The notes beneath the pieces are model-generated. The model saw nothing but the letters and a program-made list of their open reading frames with translations. It was not told the DNA's origin and made no database searches. A program made the translations under genes and the position numbers. A stretch of DNA of 64,000 bases from Pedobacter jeongneungensis (GTDB taxonomy: Bacteria > Bacteroidota > Bacteroidia > Sphingobacteriales > Sphingobacteriaceae). The stretch lies in NCBI RefSeq assembly GCF_000633455.1, contig NZ_AYMG01000003.1:1-64000 (forward strand). Reading direction: 5' to 3'. Positions 52,250 through 61,111 of this stretch are shown here, one piece after another. Each line of letters opens with the position of its first letter. Position 1 is the stretch's first letter.

Positions 52250-52813
52250 ATGCATCACAAGTTAAGAGCACATATAGAAAAAATAGTACCATTAACAGAT
52301 GACGAATTTGCTTTTGTAGAAGCGCATTTCATCACTAAAAAGTTCAAAAAACATCAATTCCTTATTCAGGAGGGAGAAAATGTAAAGTACTCTTACTTTG
52401 TAGTTTCGGGGCTTTTAAAACTGGTGCATACCGACGATTCGGGGAAACAGCATATCGTTTCGTTCGCCATGGAAGATTGGTGGGAAAGTGATTACCTGGC
52501 CTATTTTACACAAAGCAAGGCAACCATGAGTTTAGAATGCCTGGAGGATACTGAAGTATGCTGCTTTACCCTTAAAGATTACCGTAAATTATGTGCCGGA
52601 CTGCAAAAGATGGAGCATTTTTTCCTGCAGAAAGCAAACTTTGGCCATATCGGATCTCAGCGTCGTATTTTATCATTACTCACCTCCAATGCCCAACAAC
52701 GTTACGAACAGTTGCTGAAACAATATCCTGCTTTGTTTCAAAGGGTACCAAAATCTTTACTCGCCTCTTATTTGGGTGTTTCGCGGGAAACTTTAAGCAG
52801 GTTTACGGTTTAA
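52250..52813 (+). CDS. Crp/Fnr family transcriptional regulator
   Basis: A 187-residue regulator. A cyclic-nucleotide-binding-type jelly roll (about 20-115, LIQEGENVKYSYFVVSGLLK) is joined by a long helix to a short HTH (about 160-187, LLASYLGVSRETLSRF). The fold is clear, but the consensus phosphate-binding cassette for cAMP is not seen, so the ligand is unknown. Proteins of about 190 residues of this form are frequent in Bacteroidota. The start at 52250 is an ATG close after the repeat array. It is convergent with the AraC-type gene. Confidence 0.85.
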   Translation: MHHKLRAHIEKIVPLTDDEFAFVEAHFITKKFKKHQFLIQEGENVKYSYFVVSGLLKLVHTDDSGKQHIVSFAMEDWWESDYLAYFTQSKATMSLECLEDTEVCCFTLKDYRKLCAGLQKMEHFFLQKANFGHIGSQRRILSLLTSNAQQRYEQLLKQYPALFQRVPKSLLASYLGVSRETLSRFTV

Positions 52814-52881
52814 AACAAACTATACCACGATGGATACTGAAACAAGTTCGGTATAACGAAACGCTTAGGAAAGCTATCCAA

Positions 52882-53772
52882 CTAATTCAACAATTGCTTT
52901 TTAAATACATTCGGACTAATGCCTACTTCCTTTTTAAATAAACGCGAGAAATAAGACAGGTTTTCAAATCCCAATGCATAAGCAATCTCCGAAACCGATC
53001 TATTCTCTCCTATCAGGCGGTTTTTAGCTTCGGATATTAAATAAATATGAATATGTTCGAGGGCTGTTTTTCCGCTTTCCTGTTTTAATACATCAGATAA
53101 ATAACCGGCAGAAATATTTAACCGTTCGGCCATATAATTTACCGAAGGTAATCCTTTACTCGCCAATAATCCCTTGGCAACATAATTGTTTATCTCTTCG
53201 TTAAATCTGGTTACCGTTTTGCCCGAAACTTCTGCCCGGTTAAGGAATTGTCTTTTGTAAAACCGCTGACTGTATTTCAACATGGTATCTACATTGGCCA
53301 AAATCAGTTCCCGGCTGTATTCATCCTGGTTATTGTTGTACTCGGTTTCAATTTTATGATAAAGTTCCCATACAGTGGCCTCTTCGCTTGGCGAGAGGTG
53401 CAATGCTTCATTGGCCTCGTAATCGAAATAGTGGTATTTTTTAATCACATCGTGCAGGATATGCCCGTTCAGGAAGTCTTCGTGAATAAAAATCAAAAAG
53501 CCATCTTCATCCAGTTCGAGGTTTTTCATTTCCACTAACTGGTTAGGCTTAAAAAACATCATTGAACCACTTTCGTGATCGTATTTTGTACGCCCGTAAA
53601 GAATATGCCCCGCCAACACCTTTTTAAAGCCGATCATATAAAAATCGCTCGTAAATTCCCTGTCGCCAATGGAACATTGGCGGTTGCATTGATAGATGCT
53701 AAACTGCGGGTGTGCAGGCGGTGGAAATCCATTTGCCTTGTGCAGCTCGATTAAACTTTTAAAATGTTTCAT
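52882..53772 (-). CDS. AraC family transcriptional regulator
   Basis: A 296-residue regulator. The N-terminal half is a cupin-like sensing region. The C-terminal AraC-type double HTH lies at about 200-296, with LNISAGYLSDVLKQESGKTA as the first reading helix region and SVSEIAYALGFENLSYFSRL as the second. It lies 76 bases downstream of the SDR gene on the same strand, so it may regulate or be co-expressed with that enzyme. Confidence 0.9.
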   Translation of the reverse strand: MKHFKSLIELHKANGFPPPAHPQFSIYQCNRQCSIGDREFTSDFYMIGFKKVLAGHILYGRTKYDHESGSMMFFKPNQLVEMKNLELDEDGFLIFIHEDFLNGHILHDVIKKYHYFDYEANEALHLSPSEEATVWELYHKIETEYNNNQDEYSRELILANVDTMLKYSQRFYKRQFLNRAEVSGKTVTRFNEEINNYVAKGLLASKGLPSVNYMAERLNISAGYLSDVLKQESGKTALEHIHIYLISEAKNRLIGENRSVSEIAYALGFENLSYFSRLFKKEVGISPNVFKKQLLN

Positions 53773-53848
53773 GCCCTTAAAATGATAGCGGATACAAGCT
53801 ACACAATTACCTGCATAGCTTGTATTTAATAAGCTTTATTATGATTGA

Positions 53849-54667
53849 TTAATGACCGTGCGCATCGGCAGATACCGTTGCCCACTCTTCAAACTCGGCC
53901 AAACGCTCTGCATAAACCTTTTTAACTCCAGGATATGCAACCTTTCCCAATAGGAAATGTAAAGGAGGGTTTTCGCTATCAATCAATGCCAATACCGCTG
54001 GCGCTGTAGCTTCTGGTTTACCCCAGGTATCAGGTGTTGCACCTTCGGCAAATGCCTGTTTAATTGGCGCATACACTTCCAGAGGTTCTGTTTGGAAAGC
54101 AGAAGCTCCAGACCAGTCTGTAGAAAAACCGTTTGGTTCGATTAAACTCACGTTAATGCCAAAACCCTTTACTTCAGCAGCCAATGTTTCGCTTAAACCG
54201 TTAACCGCATATTTAGAAGCGTTGTATAAGCCCAGTACAGGTAGCGTTACCAGGCCTAAAAAGCTCGATACCTGAATAATGTGACCACTTTTTTGTTCGC
54301 GCATTACCGGCACTACTGCCTGTGTTACCCAAAGCAGACCAAAAAAGTTGGTTTCCATTTGTGCGCGGGCCTGTTGCTCAGTTGTTTCTTCAATAGCGCC
54401 AAATAAACCAAAACCAGCATTGTTGATCAATACATCAATACGGCCGAAATGTTGTTTAACCTTATCTATTGTTGCAAATGCAGCGTCTCTATCGTTCACA
54501 TCCAACTGAAGCGGAAGTACCGCATCGCCATAAGCTTCAACCAGGTCGTTTAAATCTTTAGTATTTCTTGCGGTTGCGGCAACTTTATCGCCACGTTCTA
54601 AAAGGGCCTTGGCCCAGATTTTACCAAAGCCACGGGAGGCACCGGTAATTAAAATTATTTTCGACAT
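53849..54667 (-). CDS. Short-chain dehydrogenase/reductase
   Basis: A 272-residue classical SDR oxidoreductase with a Rossmann fold. The cofactor motif TGASRGFG lies at 8-15 and NNAG at 82-85. The catalytic residues are the serine pair near S134/S135, Y148 and K152 (YNASK). R34 after the second strand (AATARN) suggests an NADPH preference. The substrate is unknown. It is cytosolic, without a signal, with a His-rich tail. The AraC gene follows. Confidence 0.93.
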   Translation of the reverse strand: MSKIILITGASRGFGKIWAKALLERGDKVAATARNTKDLNDLVEAYGDAVLPLQLDVNDRDAAFATIDKVKQHFGRIDVLINNAGFGLFGAIEETTEQQARAQMETNFFGLLWVTQAVVPVMREQKSGHIIQVSSFLGLVTLPVLGLYNASKYAVNGLSETLAAEVKGFGINVSLIEPNGFSTDWSGASAFQTEPLEVYAPIKQAFAEGATPDTWGKPEATAPAVLALIDSENPPLHFLLGKVAYPGVKKVYAERLAEFEEWATVSADAHGH

Positions 54668-55290
54668 TTTTTTCTTTGTTAAATATTGATAACAAAGGTA
54701 TTGCGGCCACCTGAGAGCCGTTTATACAAAACACGGAAGTATTAGCACATTTTAAGGGAGGTTATAATAAAGTATGTATTCGATGACAAGTTCCAGGTTT
54801 AAAAGCATCAGCACATTTTTTCGGAGCGCAATTTTTTGTGCTTATGGGTTGGGTTCCGTCCTGCTGTTTGTTCAATCCTTTTGGAGAAACTTGCTCTGGA
54901 GAAAAAATCATCTTTTCCCAAAAGGGATTTCACTGCCATCAGGGCTATTTAACAATGGCCTGGTAAAAATCGTGATTAACCCGTTGGTCGGGATTTGTAC
55001 TCCCGACTAGCAGAATCGTAATGCTTTAACCAGGCTTTTATTGTGCATTAACATTCCCGCCTACGCGGGAAAGACGACCAAATTGGAATCCATCATCGCC
55101 CACTTCAATGGTTTGCTAAAAAACTAACCGTTCGAAATGGCGATCAGACGATTACAACCTGCTTTTAAAAGCTGTTTAAGCTGCGCTTTTTATCATCTTA
55201 AATCTGCGGGGAGAATTTACATAAAAGGCCGCTACGACATGGTAATCGTAACGGCCTGATCTAAATTATTCAAACACCTTATAAAATGGT
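54668..55290. other. Gene-poor gap with repeat hairpins
   Basis: 623 bases. An open frame at 54774-55010 lacks any family likeness and I do not call it. The palindromes are GTCGGGA-TTTGTAC-TCCCGAC near 54985-55006 and CATTCCCGCCTACGCGGGAA near 55048-55067, both like common Bacteroidota intergenic repeats. The terminator of the toxin-like gene is at 55223-55257. Confidence 0.5.
55223..55257 (-). terminator. Intrinsic terminator of the toxin-like gene
   Basis: On the minus strand AGGCCGTTACG (55257-55247) pairs with CGTAGCGGCCT (55236-55226), with one T-G pair and a 10-base loop, followed by TTTAT. It lies 34 bases after the stop at 55291. Confidence 0.7.
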
Positions 55291-57042
55291 TTAAGCTTTA
55301 GGTATGTATTTCGACAATGGAAAATCTTTATACTGCCAATGGAAATTTAACTGCTCTATCTGTTGTGCACTGTGGTATCCTGAAATATTTACCAGTTTAG
55401 GGTTAAATCCGTCGCTAAGATCGGCTGTGAAATAAGTGTTGCCAATGCTGCCGCCACCAGCGGTACTTGCTTTTTGGGTACTAAACCAAAGGCCATCCAC
55501 ATGGCGATTGAAGTAGCCGATTACGTGGTTGATGTATTCGCCAGTGCCAAGCGTTAAGGTTTCAACCGAACTGCCGGCTTTTCCCTTTAACCCGTCAGAA
55601 GTTTCGCTTCCATCGTAAAATACTTCCAGTCCGCATAATACGCCAGCTTCAGCGTATATTTTTATTTTACTGATTACACCATTCTCTTTCCCTTTAAATT
55701 CTGTTGTTTTATATGGCCCGCCAAATAATCCTGTTGTTTTACTGTTAATGGTTTCTTTATATGCTTCATGTTCCGGATCAAAATACTTCCAGAGTTTAGC
55801 AGGAAGTAAAAATTCGTCGAGTTCAGTGGCATATTGAACCCTTACCTGGTTTTTACGTTGCTCAGCAGCATTTCCGGCAAGTTGTTTATAATTTTCGTCG
55901 CCAATTCTATTGGAAGTAAACTTCCATTCCATTTTCCAGCCGTCGTAGGTATCAACCGCTTCAGAAACATAGGTATCGCGTGGAAATTTACCTTTTCCTT
56001 CAATGGTATAATCTCTCCTGTCTTTTACCTGTGCCATTCTGAAATCCATCACAGCTTTTCTGCTTTTCTCTACCTCCTTACTATATTCTTTTATTGAGGC
56101 TTTTAGTTTCCGAAGGTTATTGGCTTTAATCTCATCGGTGGCTTCAACACCATAAAGGTCTTCATACTTCGTTACCATCATGTGCCTAAGGGCAATCATT
56201 AAAGTACCTAAACCCACCAGGTAAGGCAACACTTCTTTCGATTGGTGCAGAAAATGGGGTTCTCTTCTTACAATACTTAAAACTACATCATTGATTTTAC
56301 CCCCCTTTAAACCGCTATCGGTGTTGATTTCTGCAAGGCTTTTCAATTGCCCTTCGAGCATTTCTTTGAGCTGTTTCAACTGCGATTCTTTAATCAGCTC
56401 CCTGATCCGCGCATCCACATAAACCTTCATTTGCTCCCAAAGATTGGCCAGTTTATCTTCCTTACTCCAAAAGTGTTCAACAATAACTTTAAGCCCTCCA
56501 CCAACTTCGGGTATTGCGCCGATAAGCCCTAAAGCAGCGGTATGAGCCATTTCGTTAATCTCTACAAAGGATGTCGGATTATCGTCGGCAGGCTGGTTGA
56601 TTACAGCTACAGGTTTAAAAAGCTGGTTATCGGTAGTGGTTAAACGATGCTGCACCACTTCAGCGTTATCAGCAGTACTTAAGCCATATACATCCAGGTA
56701 TTTACCACTGTTTAGGTTCATGATGCGGTAATATCCGTCCCCTGCCGGTATAAACCTGAAATGCAGGTTGGCTTTGTTGGGTTCCCAATGCCAGGAAATC
56801 GGATGTACCCCGTCATCTTTCGAACTATTATGTATGGCTAAAAAACGCTCTTTATAGGGCTCCATCAAAATCCAATGGAAATTATTCCCAAAATCAAACC
56901 GAAATTGCTGTTGTTTATTGTCGGGGTCGAATTTCATCTGGATCAATCCGGTTCCGAGATTGGTGTTGGCAAAGCCAAGTGCCTTTGCACTATGCTTCGC
57001 AATCAGATAATAGCTCTGATTGGCTAAAGGTTTAAACGACAT
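55291..57042 (-). CDS. Predicted lectin/pore-forming toxin: ricin-type, Cry-like helical and jacalin-like domains
   Basis: A 583-residue protein without signal peptide. Residues about 8-148 form a ricin-type beta-trefoil with three repeats (QQQFRFDFG, NLHFRFIPAGDGYYRIMN, NQLFKPV) and YLDVYG. Residues about 158-345 resemble domain I of insecticidal delta-endotoxins: a hydrophobic GLIGAIPEVGGGLKVIVEHF, then LWEQMKVYVDARIRELI, a long amphipathic helix, YLVGLGTLMIALRHMMVTKY, and a last helix with DFRMAQVKDRR. Residues about 438-572 fit a jacalin-like lectin (LFGGPYKTTEFKGKENGVIS, GLEVFYDGS, GTGEYINHVIGYF). I infer glycan binding at both ends of a membrane-inserting bundle, as in Cry-type toxins. 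It stands alone with its own terminator; the target is unknown. Confidence 0.72.
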   Translation of the reverse strand: MSFKPLANQSYYLIAKHSAKALGFANTNLGTGLIQMKFDPDNKQQQFRFDFGNNFHWILMEPYKERFLAIHNSSKDDGVHPISWHWEPNKANLHFRFIPAGDGYYRIMNLNSGKYLDVYGLSTADNAEVVQHRLTTTDNQLFKPVAVINQPADDNPTSFVEINEMAHTAALGLIGAIPEVGGGLKVIVEHFWSKEDKLANLWEQMKVYVDARIRELIKESQLKQLKEMLEGQLKSLAEINTDSGLKGGKINDVVLSIVRREPHFLHQSKEVLPYLVGLGTLMIALRHMMVTKYEDLYGVEATDEIKANNLRKLKASIKEYSKEVEKSRKAVMDFRMAQVKDRRDYTIEGKGKFPRDTYVSEAVDTYDGWKMEWKFTSNRIGDENYKQLAGNAAEQRKNQVRVQYATELDEFLLPAKLWKYFDPEHEAYKETINSKTTGLFGGPYKTTEFKGKENGVISKIKIYAEAGVLCGLEVFYDGSETSDGLKGKAGSSVETLTLGTGEYINHVIGYFNRHVDGLWFSTQKASTAGGGSIGNTYFTADLSDGFNPKLVNISGYHSAQQIEQLNFHWQYKDFPLSKYIPKA

Positions 57043-57476
57043 GTGGGATGGAATATTAAATTTGGTTAAATGTATTTAATTAAATTTCGGCAGGAATCAT
57101 CATTAATGAGTAAATGCAAAATAGTGCTGTAACTGCTGTTGAGAGATCGTATGATGGAAGATGGAATAAATCTTGAATAGCCAGCCAGCTCTGTGCCCTC
57201 TGCACCCTTCTCTTGCGTTCTTTGTGGTTAAAATAAAGGATCATTAAGAGATTATTAAAGCCACGGACGCATGGAAAATACGGAGGATTGCGTAGACACT
57301 TTATTTTACTACTTTCGATTCAGGCAACTGCAGAAAGTAAGGTTTTGCGAAAGTAGATAACTCAAATTGCGGCGGCATCACATCCGTCGCATATAACCCC
57401 TTAACTTGTCGTTTTTGCACGTTAACACCTATAGGTAATGCCTGTATCTTTGAATAAACTAAATAAGAAAACAAAT
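57043..57476. other. Divergent gap, toxin-like and VOC genes
   Basis: 434 bases with no credible gene. The stretch 57190-57240 (CTCTGTGCCCTCTGCACCC, then CTTTGTGGTTAAA) is like a short repeat common in Bacteroidota gaps, echoed at 52193-52216. An open frame at 57301-57483 overlaps the VOC start and is rejected. I could not fix promoters. Confidence 0.45.
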
Positions 57477-57890
57477 ATGGCAACTCAAATTTTTGTAAAC
57501 CTGGCTGTTAGTGACCTTAACAAATCAGTAGAATTTTTTACCAAACTCGGTTATACCTTTAATCCACAATTTACCGACGAAAAAGCAACCTGTATGATCA
57601 TCAGCGATACGATTTACGTGATGCTGCTCACCAGAACCTTTTTCCAGACTTTTACTACAAAAGAAATTGTAGATACCAGCAAAGCAATAGAATGTTCAAT
57701 CGCACTATCGGCCGATAGTAAAGATGCAGTGAACGAAATGGTAGATAAAGCCGTGGCTGCAGGTGCAACCATACCAAACCCGGCTACAGATTATGGATTT
57801 ATGTACCAGCACAGTTTTGATGACCTGGATGGCCACCATTGGGAATATGTATGGATGGATCCGAACGGCATGCCAGAGCATCAGGGGTAA
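57477..57890 (+). CDS. VOC superfamily (glyoxalase/bleomycin-resistance fold) protein
   Basis: A 137-residue vicinal-oxygen-chelate fold protein with two beta-alpha-beta-beta-beta modules (opening IFVNLAVSDLNKSVEFFTKL and ending DLDGHHWEYVWMDP). The ATG at 57477 is preferred over 57438, since the family N-terminus is MATQIFVNL. The metal-ligand positions cannot be assigned surely, although H118/H119-type and E-type residues lie near the end (GHHWEYVW). The function may be isomerase, dioxygenase or resistance-related. Confidence 0.85.
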   Translation: MATQIFVNLAVSDLNKSVEFFTKLGYTFNPQFTDEKATCMIISDTIYVMLLTRTFFQTFTTKEIVDTSKAIECSIALSADSKDAVNEMVDKAVAAGATIPNPATDYGFMYQHSFDDLDGHHWEYVWMDPNGMPEHQG

Positions 57891-57907
57891 GCTGTATATT
57901 AAATTAT

Positions 57908-57942
57908 AAAGGGCAAGTAGCGGATTTTCGTGCTTGCCCTTT
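57908..57942. terminator. Hairpin between convergent genes
   Basis: AAAGGGCAAG (57908-57917) and CTTGCCCTTT (57933-57942), a perfect 10-bp stem with a 15-base loop, between the VOC stop (57890) and the stop of the convergent gene at 57988. It is probably bidirectional. Confidence 0.65.
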
Positions 57943-57987
57943 GATTTTCTATTTTGATACCAGCAACAGGCTGGCACCAGTAAAAGA

Positions 57988-58644
57988 TCACTTGCGCTTA
58001 ATAAATAAGAATTTTATTCCCTCTGAATTAATCAGGATTAAATTATTGTGATCTGATTTAACCATTTTATAAGCCTCCGTGCGCGGTGGTTCAATCATGG
58101 TACGCTGTGGCTTAAAATCAACAAATACATCGCTTCTCTTTTGTCGAAATCTACTAAAAGGGATGATTACACGGTTATAACCTATAAAATCGACAGTGAA
58201 ATATTGGATTTTTTCAGCTTTATCCACCCGCAAACTAGTTTTCCCTTCCGACATCGAGTCTGCGGCAAAAACAATATTAAATTCTCCATCCCTTAAAGCA
58301 ACCTGTACGCCATTCATCGGCGTTTTACCATCAAACGCCTGAACAAAGATATAGGTGTATTCGTAAAGCTCCTCACTGGTGGTGATTTTATAGGTAGATG
58401 AATCTTTATCCTCTAACTTAAAATAGTTCAGGTAAAGATGATCATTATCCATTCTAAATGATCCCTCACCATACTTGTCGCTCACATGGCCAGTTGATTG
58501 ATCTCTGAAACCCGAGCCATTAAAAGTCAGTGTCCGTGTGCCAGCATCTACGCCCGCGGAATAAACGTAAGTGCCTTTTATTTGGGCAAATGAGATTCCT
58601 GTCGTTAAAAACAGGATAACAGTAAGCATATATCTGTTGAGCAT
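57988..58644 (-). CDS. Secreted protein of unknown function
   Basis: A 218-residue protein with a signal peptide (about 1-21, ending SFAQ). The mature part is beta-rich, opening KGTYVYSAGVDAGTRTLTF, with a carboxypeptidase-regulatory-like stretch in the middle (GKTPMNGVQVALRDGEFNIV). It has no cysteine cluster or catalytic motif that I recognise. It follows the zinc-ribbon/plug gene by 67 bases on the same strand, so the two may be one operon with related functions at the envelope. Confidence 0.65.
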   Translation of the reverse strand: MLNRYMLTVILFLTTGISFAQIKGTYVYSAGVDAGTRTLTFNGSGFRDQSTGHVSDKYGEGSFRMDNDHLYLNYFKLEDKDSSTYKITTSEELYEYTYIFVQAFDGKTPMNGVQVALRDGEFNIVFAADSMSEGKTSLRVDKAEKIQYFTVDFIGYNRVIIPFSRFRQKRSDVFVDFKPQRTMIEPPRTEAYKMVKSDHNNLILINSEGIKFLFIKRK

Positions 58645-58711
58645 ATTACCTTTTTATGATTTTAATAAGAATGTGCTGAATTTGACCTTAGCCTCTCGCT
58701 AAAACAGTTTC

Positions 58712-59578
58712 TTATTGCGAGAATTTAATCTTCTTAAAGTAGGCTTTCTTAATTTCAATCAGTATCACGCCATTGGCGCCTCTGGCGCCATATATTGCTG
58801 TTGCTTTTGCATCTTTTAAAATTTCTATTTTCTCGATCCAATCAGGCGATAGTTCATTCATCCTTAAAGCATCAAGTATACAGCCTTTTTTACCAGCATA
58901 AACATAATAAAGTGGTGTTTGATCTAGCGAAATTGTCGAGATACCTCCCAGCATTATCCTGCGCTCCGCAATTAACTTAACCACAATTTTGTCATTGATG
59001 TAAGTCTCTACCTTAGAAAAACCCGGCAAATTAAAGATGAACTTATTAAGCATGTCCTTATCATTCAAGCTGAGTTCAAATCTACCGTTTGAGTCTGTTA
59101 TGGCCAGCACTTTTTCATCTCCCTTTATTCTGATCTCCACACCATTTAAGGGATTTCCTTTTAAATTATCCACTACTTTACCTGCGATAATGGTTTTTAA
59201 AGGAGGCAGGTTGTTTGCTTCTTCAACGGATAAGGACAAAGATTTAGGATGTTGCTCGCTGGGCACTACAACTGGTTTTAAATTTTGCGCCTGGGCTTGG
59301 CTAATTATAGATGCGCCTAAAGCAAACGGCACCAGCCAGTGCCAGCTAAGCCTTGGAGAAGGCAAAACAAGCTCCCGGTTTAGCTGACTGGCCAATACCC
59401 GCCCACATATATTGTCATTTTTATTTTTGAAGAACTGAATTAGTTCCTTATCGGATTTAGCTGATAGATCAAGAATGTTTTTATTACAACTGCTACAATG
59501 ATGGTTTCCATCTGCTCGCTCAATCTCACTCCATTGCTTTGTACAGGGATTGGTTAATACTAATTGTAGACTTTTCAT
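58712..59578 (-). CDS. Zinc-ribbon-like, carboxypeptidase-regulatory and SusC-plug domain membrane protein
   Basis: A 288-residue protein. The N-terminal cytosolic part (1-75) has C12 and CSSC at 28-31, with a further C58, and resembles a Bacteroidota zinc-binding module (HHCSSCNKNILDLSAKSDKE). A hydrophobic segment (about 80-95) is followed by a carboxypeptidase-regulatory-like domain (about 130-205, IIAGKVVDNLKGNPLNGVEI) and a SusC/TonB-plug-like segment (about 245-275, EILKDAKATAIYGARGANGV). There is no beta-barrel, so it is not a transporter. Its role is unknown. It is followed by an exported protein. Confidence 0.75.
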   Translation of the reverse strand: MKSLQLVLTNPCTKQWSEIERADGNHHCSSCNKNILDLSAKSDKELIQFFKNKNDNICGRVLASQLNRELVLPSPRLSWHWLVPFALGASIISQAQAQNLKPVVVPSEQHPKSLSLSVEEANNLPPLKTIIAGKVVDNLKGNPLNGVEIRIKGDEKVLAITDSNGRFELSLNDKDMLNKFIFNLPGFSKVETYINDKIVVKLIAERRIMLGGISTISLDQTPLYYVYAGKKGCILDALRMNELSPDWIEKIEILKDAKATAIYGARGANGVILIEIKKAYFKKIKFSQ

Positions 59579-59729
59579 GCTTTAGGTTTTAGAGAAGATG
59601 CAATAGCATATAATATTCCATAACACTGCCTTATTATGTAATCGAAATTTATAACTAATTAAACACAATTTTCAACAGAAAAAACAATCCCCTTGTCACA
59701 CTAAGATTTTTTCTGTGTCTTTTATCAAT

Positions 59730-60977
59730 ATGAATAAAGCCATACTTTTTGCAACCCTTTTATGCGCTTCCATCACTCAGAGTATTTGGGCGCAACAAAC
59801 CGTAAACCTGATCACCACGGATGTAGATCATTTCTGGCAGGCTTACGATAAAATCAATGCCACTAAAGATACGAGTGCACAGTACGCGTATCTTAATAAG
59901 TTGTTTCTGGAGCAAGCTACACCCGGCCAAAAGGCAATGATACAGGCAAGGAATTATACCCCCAAAGATTATCTGAATGCCATTACCCAAAAGCAAACTT
60001 ATTTTAATTCCATCCGCTCCAATACGTTAAAGGCAAAAGATTATGCAGCCGCCATTGCGAAAAAAATCGACAGGCTGAAACAACTTTATCCTGGTTTAAA
60101 ACCGGCAGAAATCTATTTCACGGTAGGTGCTTTTAGAAGCGGCGGAACCACTACGGGTAAAATGGTACTGATTGGAAGTGAAATTGCCATGGCTAGCGAG
60201 CATCTTGACAATTTGGTTTTCACCAACGTTCACGAATATGTACATACCCAGCAAAAAACAAACATCGGCGATAATTTATTGGCGCAATGTGTAATGGAAG
60301 GGGTTGCCGAATTTGTTTCCGAAAAAGTGATGGCCATTCCTTCTACCCTTCCTGCGCTTACCTATGGAAAAGCACATACCGAAAGCATTAAGCAGGTGTT
60401 TGCCCTTCAAATGTTCAATACCGGAAATGGATTTTGGTTATATAGTAATGCAGAAAACCAATTTGGTGTAAGGGATCTTGGATATTATGTAGGTTATGCC
60501 ATTGCCGACCAATATTATACAAAAGCAACAGATAAGGTTAAAGCGATTAGCGACATGATTGAACTCGACTATAACAATACGAAAGCCCTGGCTGCCTATG
60601 TAGATCAGTCAGGTTATTTCAATCGAACGGTCAAGCAATTAAACGACGAATATGAAAAGAACCGTCCACTTGTGGTTAGTGCCACACCCGAAAAATCGGC
60701 AGATTCAGGTGATACTTTGAACTATAAATTTAAAGTCATTTTTTCAAAACCTATGGATAAACGCTTCAGAAACTTTGATTTTGGGCCTTTGGGTAAAGAT
60801 AACGCCATGTTTATTAAAAACTTTATTGGATTTTCGGCAGATGGCATCACTGCCGAATTCGAAGTTCAGTTAAAACCGAACAGACAATATCAGCTAGTAC
60901 TTGGAGAAAGTTTCAGGGATTTGAATGGTGCAGGGATCAAACCTTACCTGATTGATTTTAAAACCGGGGAAAAATAG
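59730..60977 (+). CDS. Exported zinc-metalloprotease-like protein with C-terminal Ig-like domain
   Basis: A 415-residue exported protein (signal about 1-20, ending IWAQ). The zinc-protease motif HEYVHTQQ has H168, E169 and H172, and an acidic third ligand may follow in EGVAEFVSEK, about 25 residues later, as in gluzincin-type and related predicted peptidases. The last ~100 residues form a bacterial Ig-like domain (SADSGDTLNYKFKVIFSKPM). The start ATG at 59730 gives a clean signal peptide; GTG at 59715 is possible. The substrate is unknown. From memory, similar genes in Bacteroidota are annotated as predicted Zn-dependent proteases. Confidence 0.75.
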   Translation: MNKAILFATLLCASITQSIWAQQTVNLITTDVDHFWQAYDKINATKDTSAQYAYLNKLFLEQATPGQKAMIQARNYTPKDYLNAITQKQTYFNSIRSNTLKAKDYAAAIAKKIDRLKQLYPGLKPAEIYFTVGAFRSGGTTTGKMVLIGSEIAMASEHLDNLVFTNVHEYVHTQQKTNIGDNLLAQCVMEGVAEFVSEKVMAIPSTLPALTYGKAHTESIKQVFALQMFNTGNGFWLYSNAENQFGVRDLGYYVGYAIADQYYTKATDKVKAISDMIELDYNNTKALAAYVDQSGYFNRTVKQLNDEYEKNRPLVVSATPEKSADSGDTLNYKFKVIFSKPMDKRFRNFDFGPLGKDNAMFIKNFIGFSADGITAEFEVQLKPNRQYQLVLGESFRDLNGAGIKPYLIDFKTGEK

Positions 60978-61111
60978 TTTCCCCAACAGACGCTACACCA
61001 TTATATGAATTCATTTAGACCACTACAAACAACAGGTATTGGCAATAAAATCAGTAAGGAAGCGGGTTTTTAATTGTTAAAATCAATAACTTAGTTTTAT
61101 AATCTATACAT

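Noticed and set aside
52250..52813. Frameshifted C-terminus of the Crp-type regulator
   Set aside because: The frame ends soon after the HTH, which is near the normal end for this short subfamily, so I found no evidence of truncation.
54774..55010. 78-residue open frame between the SDR and toxin-like genes
   Set aside because: No start context, composition or homology that I recognise, and it is embedded in hairpin-rich repeat DNA.
57301..57483. 60-residue minus-strand open frame
   Set aside because: It overlaps the start of the convincing VOC gene and has no family likeness.
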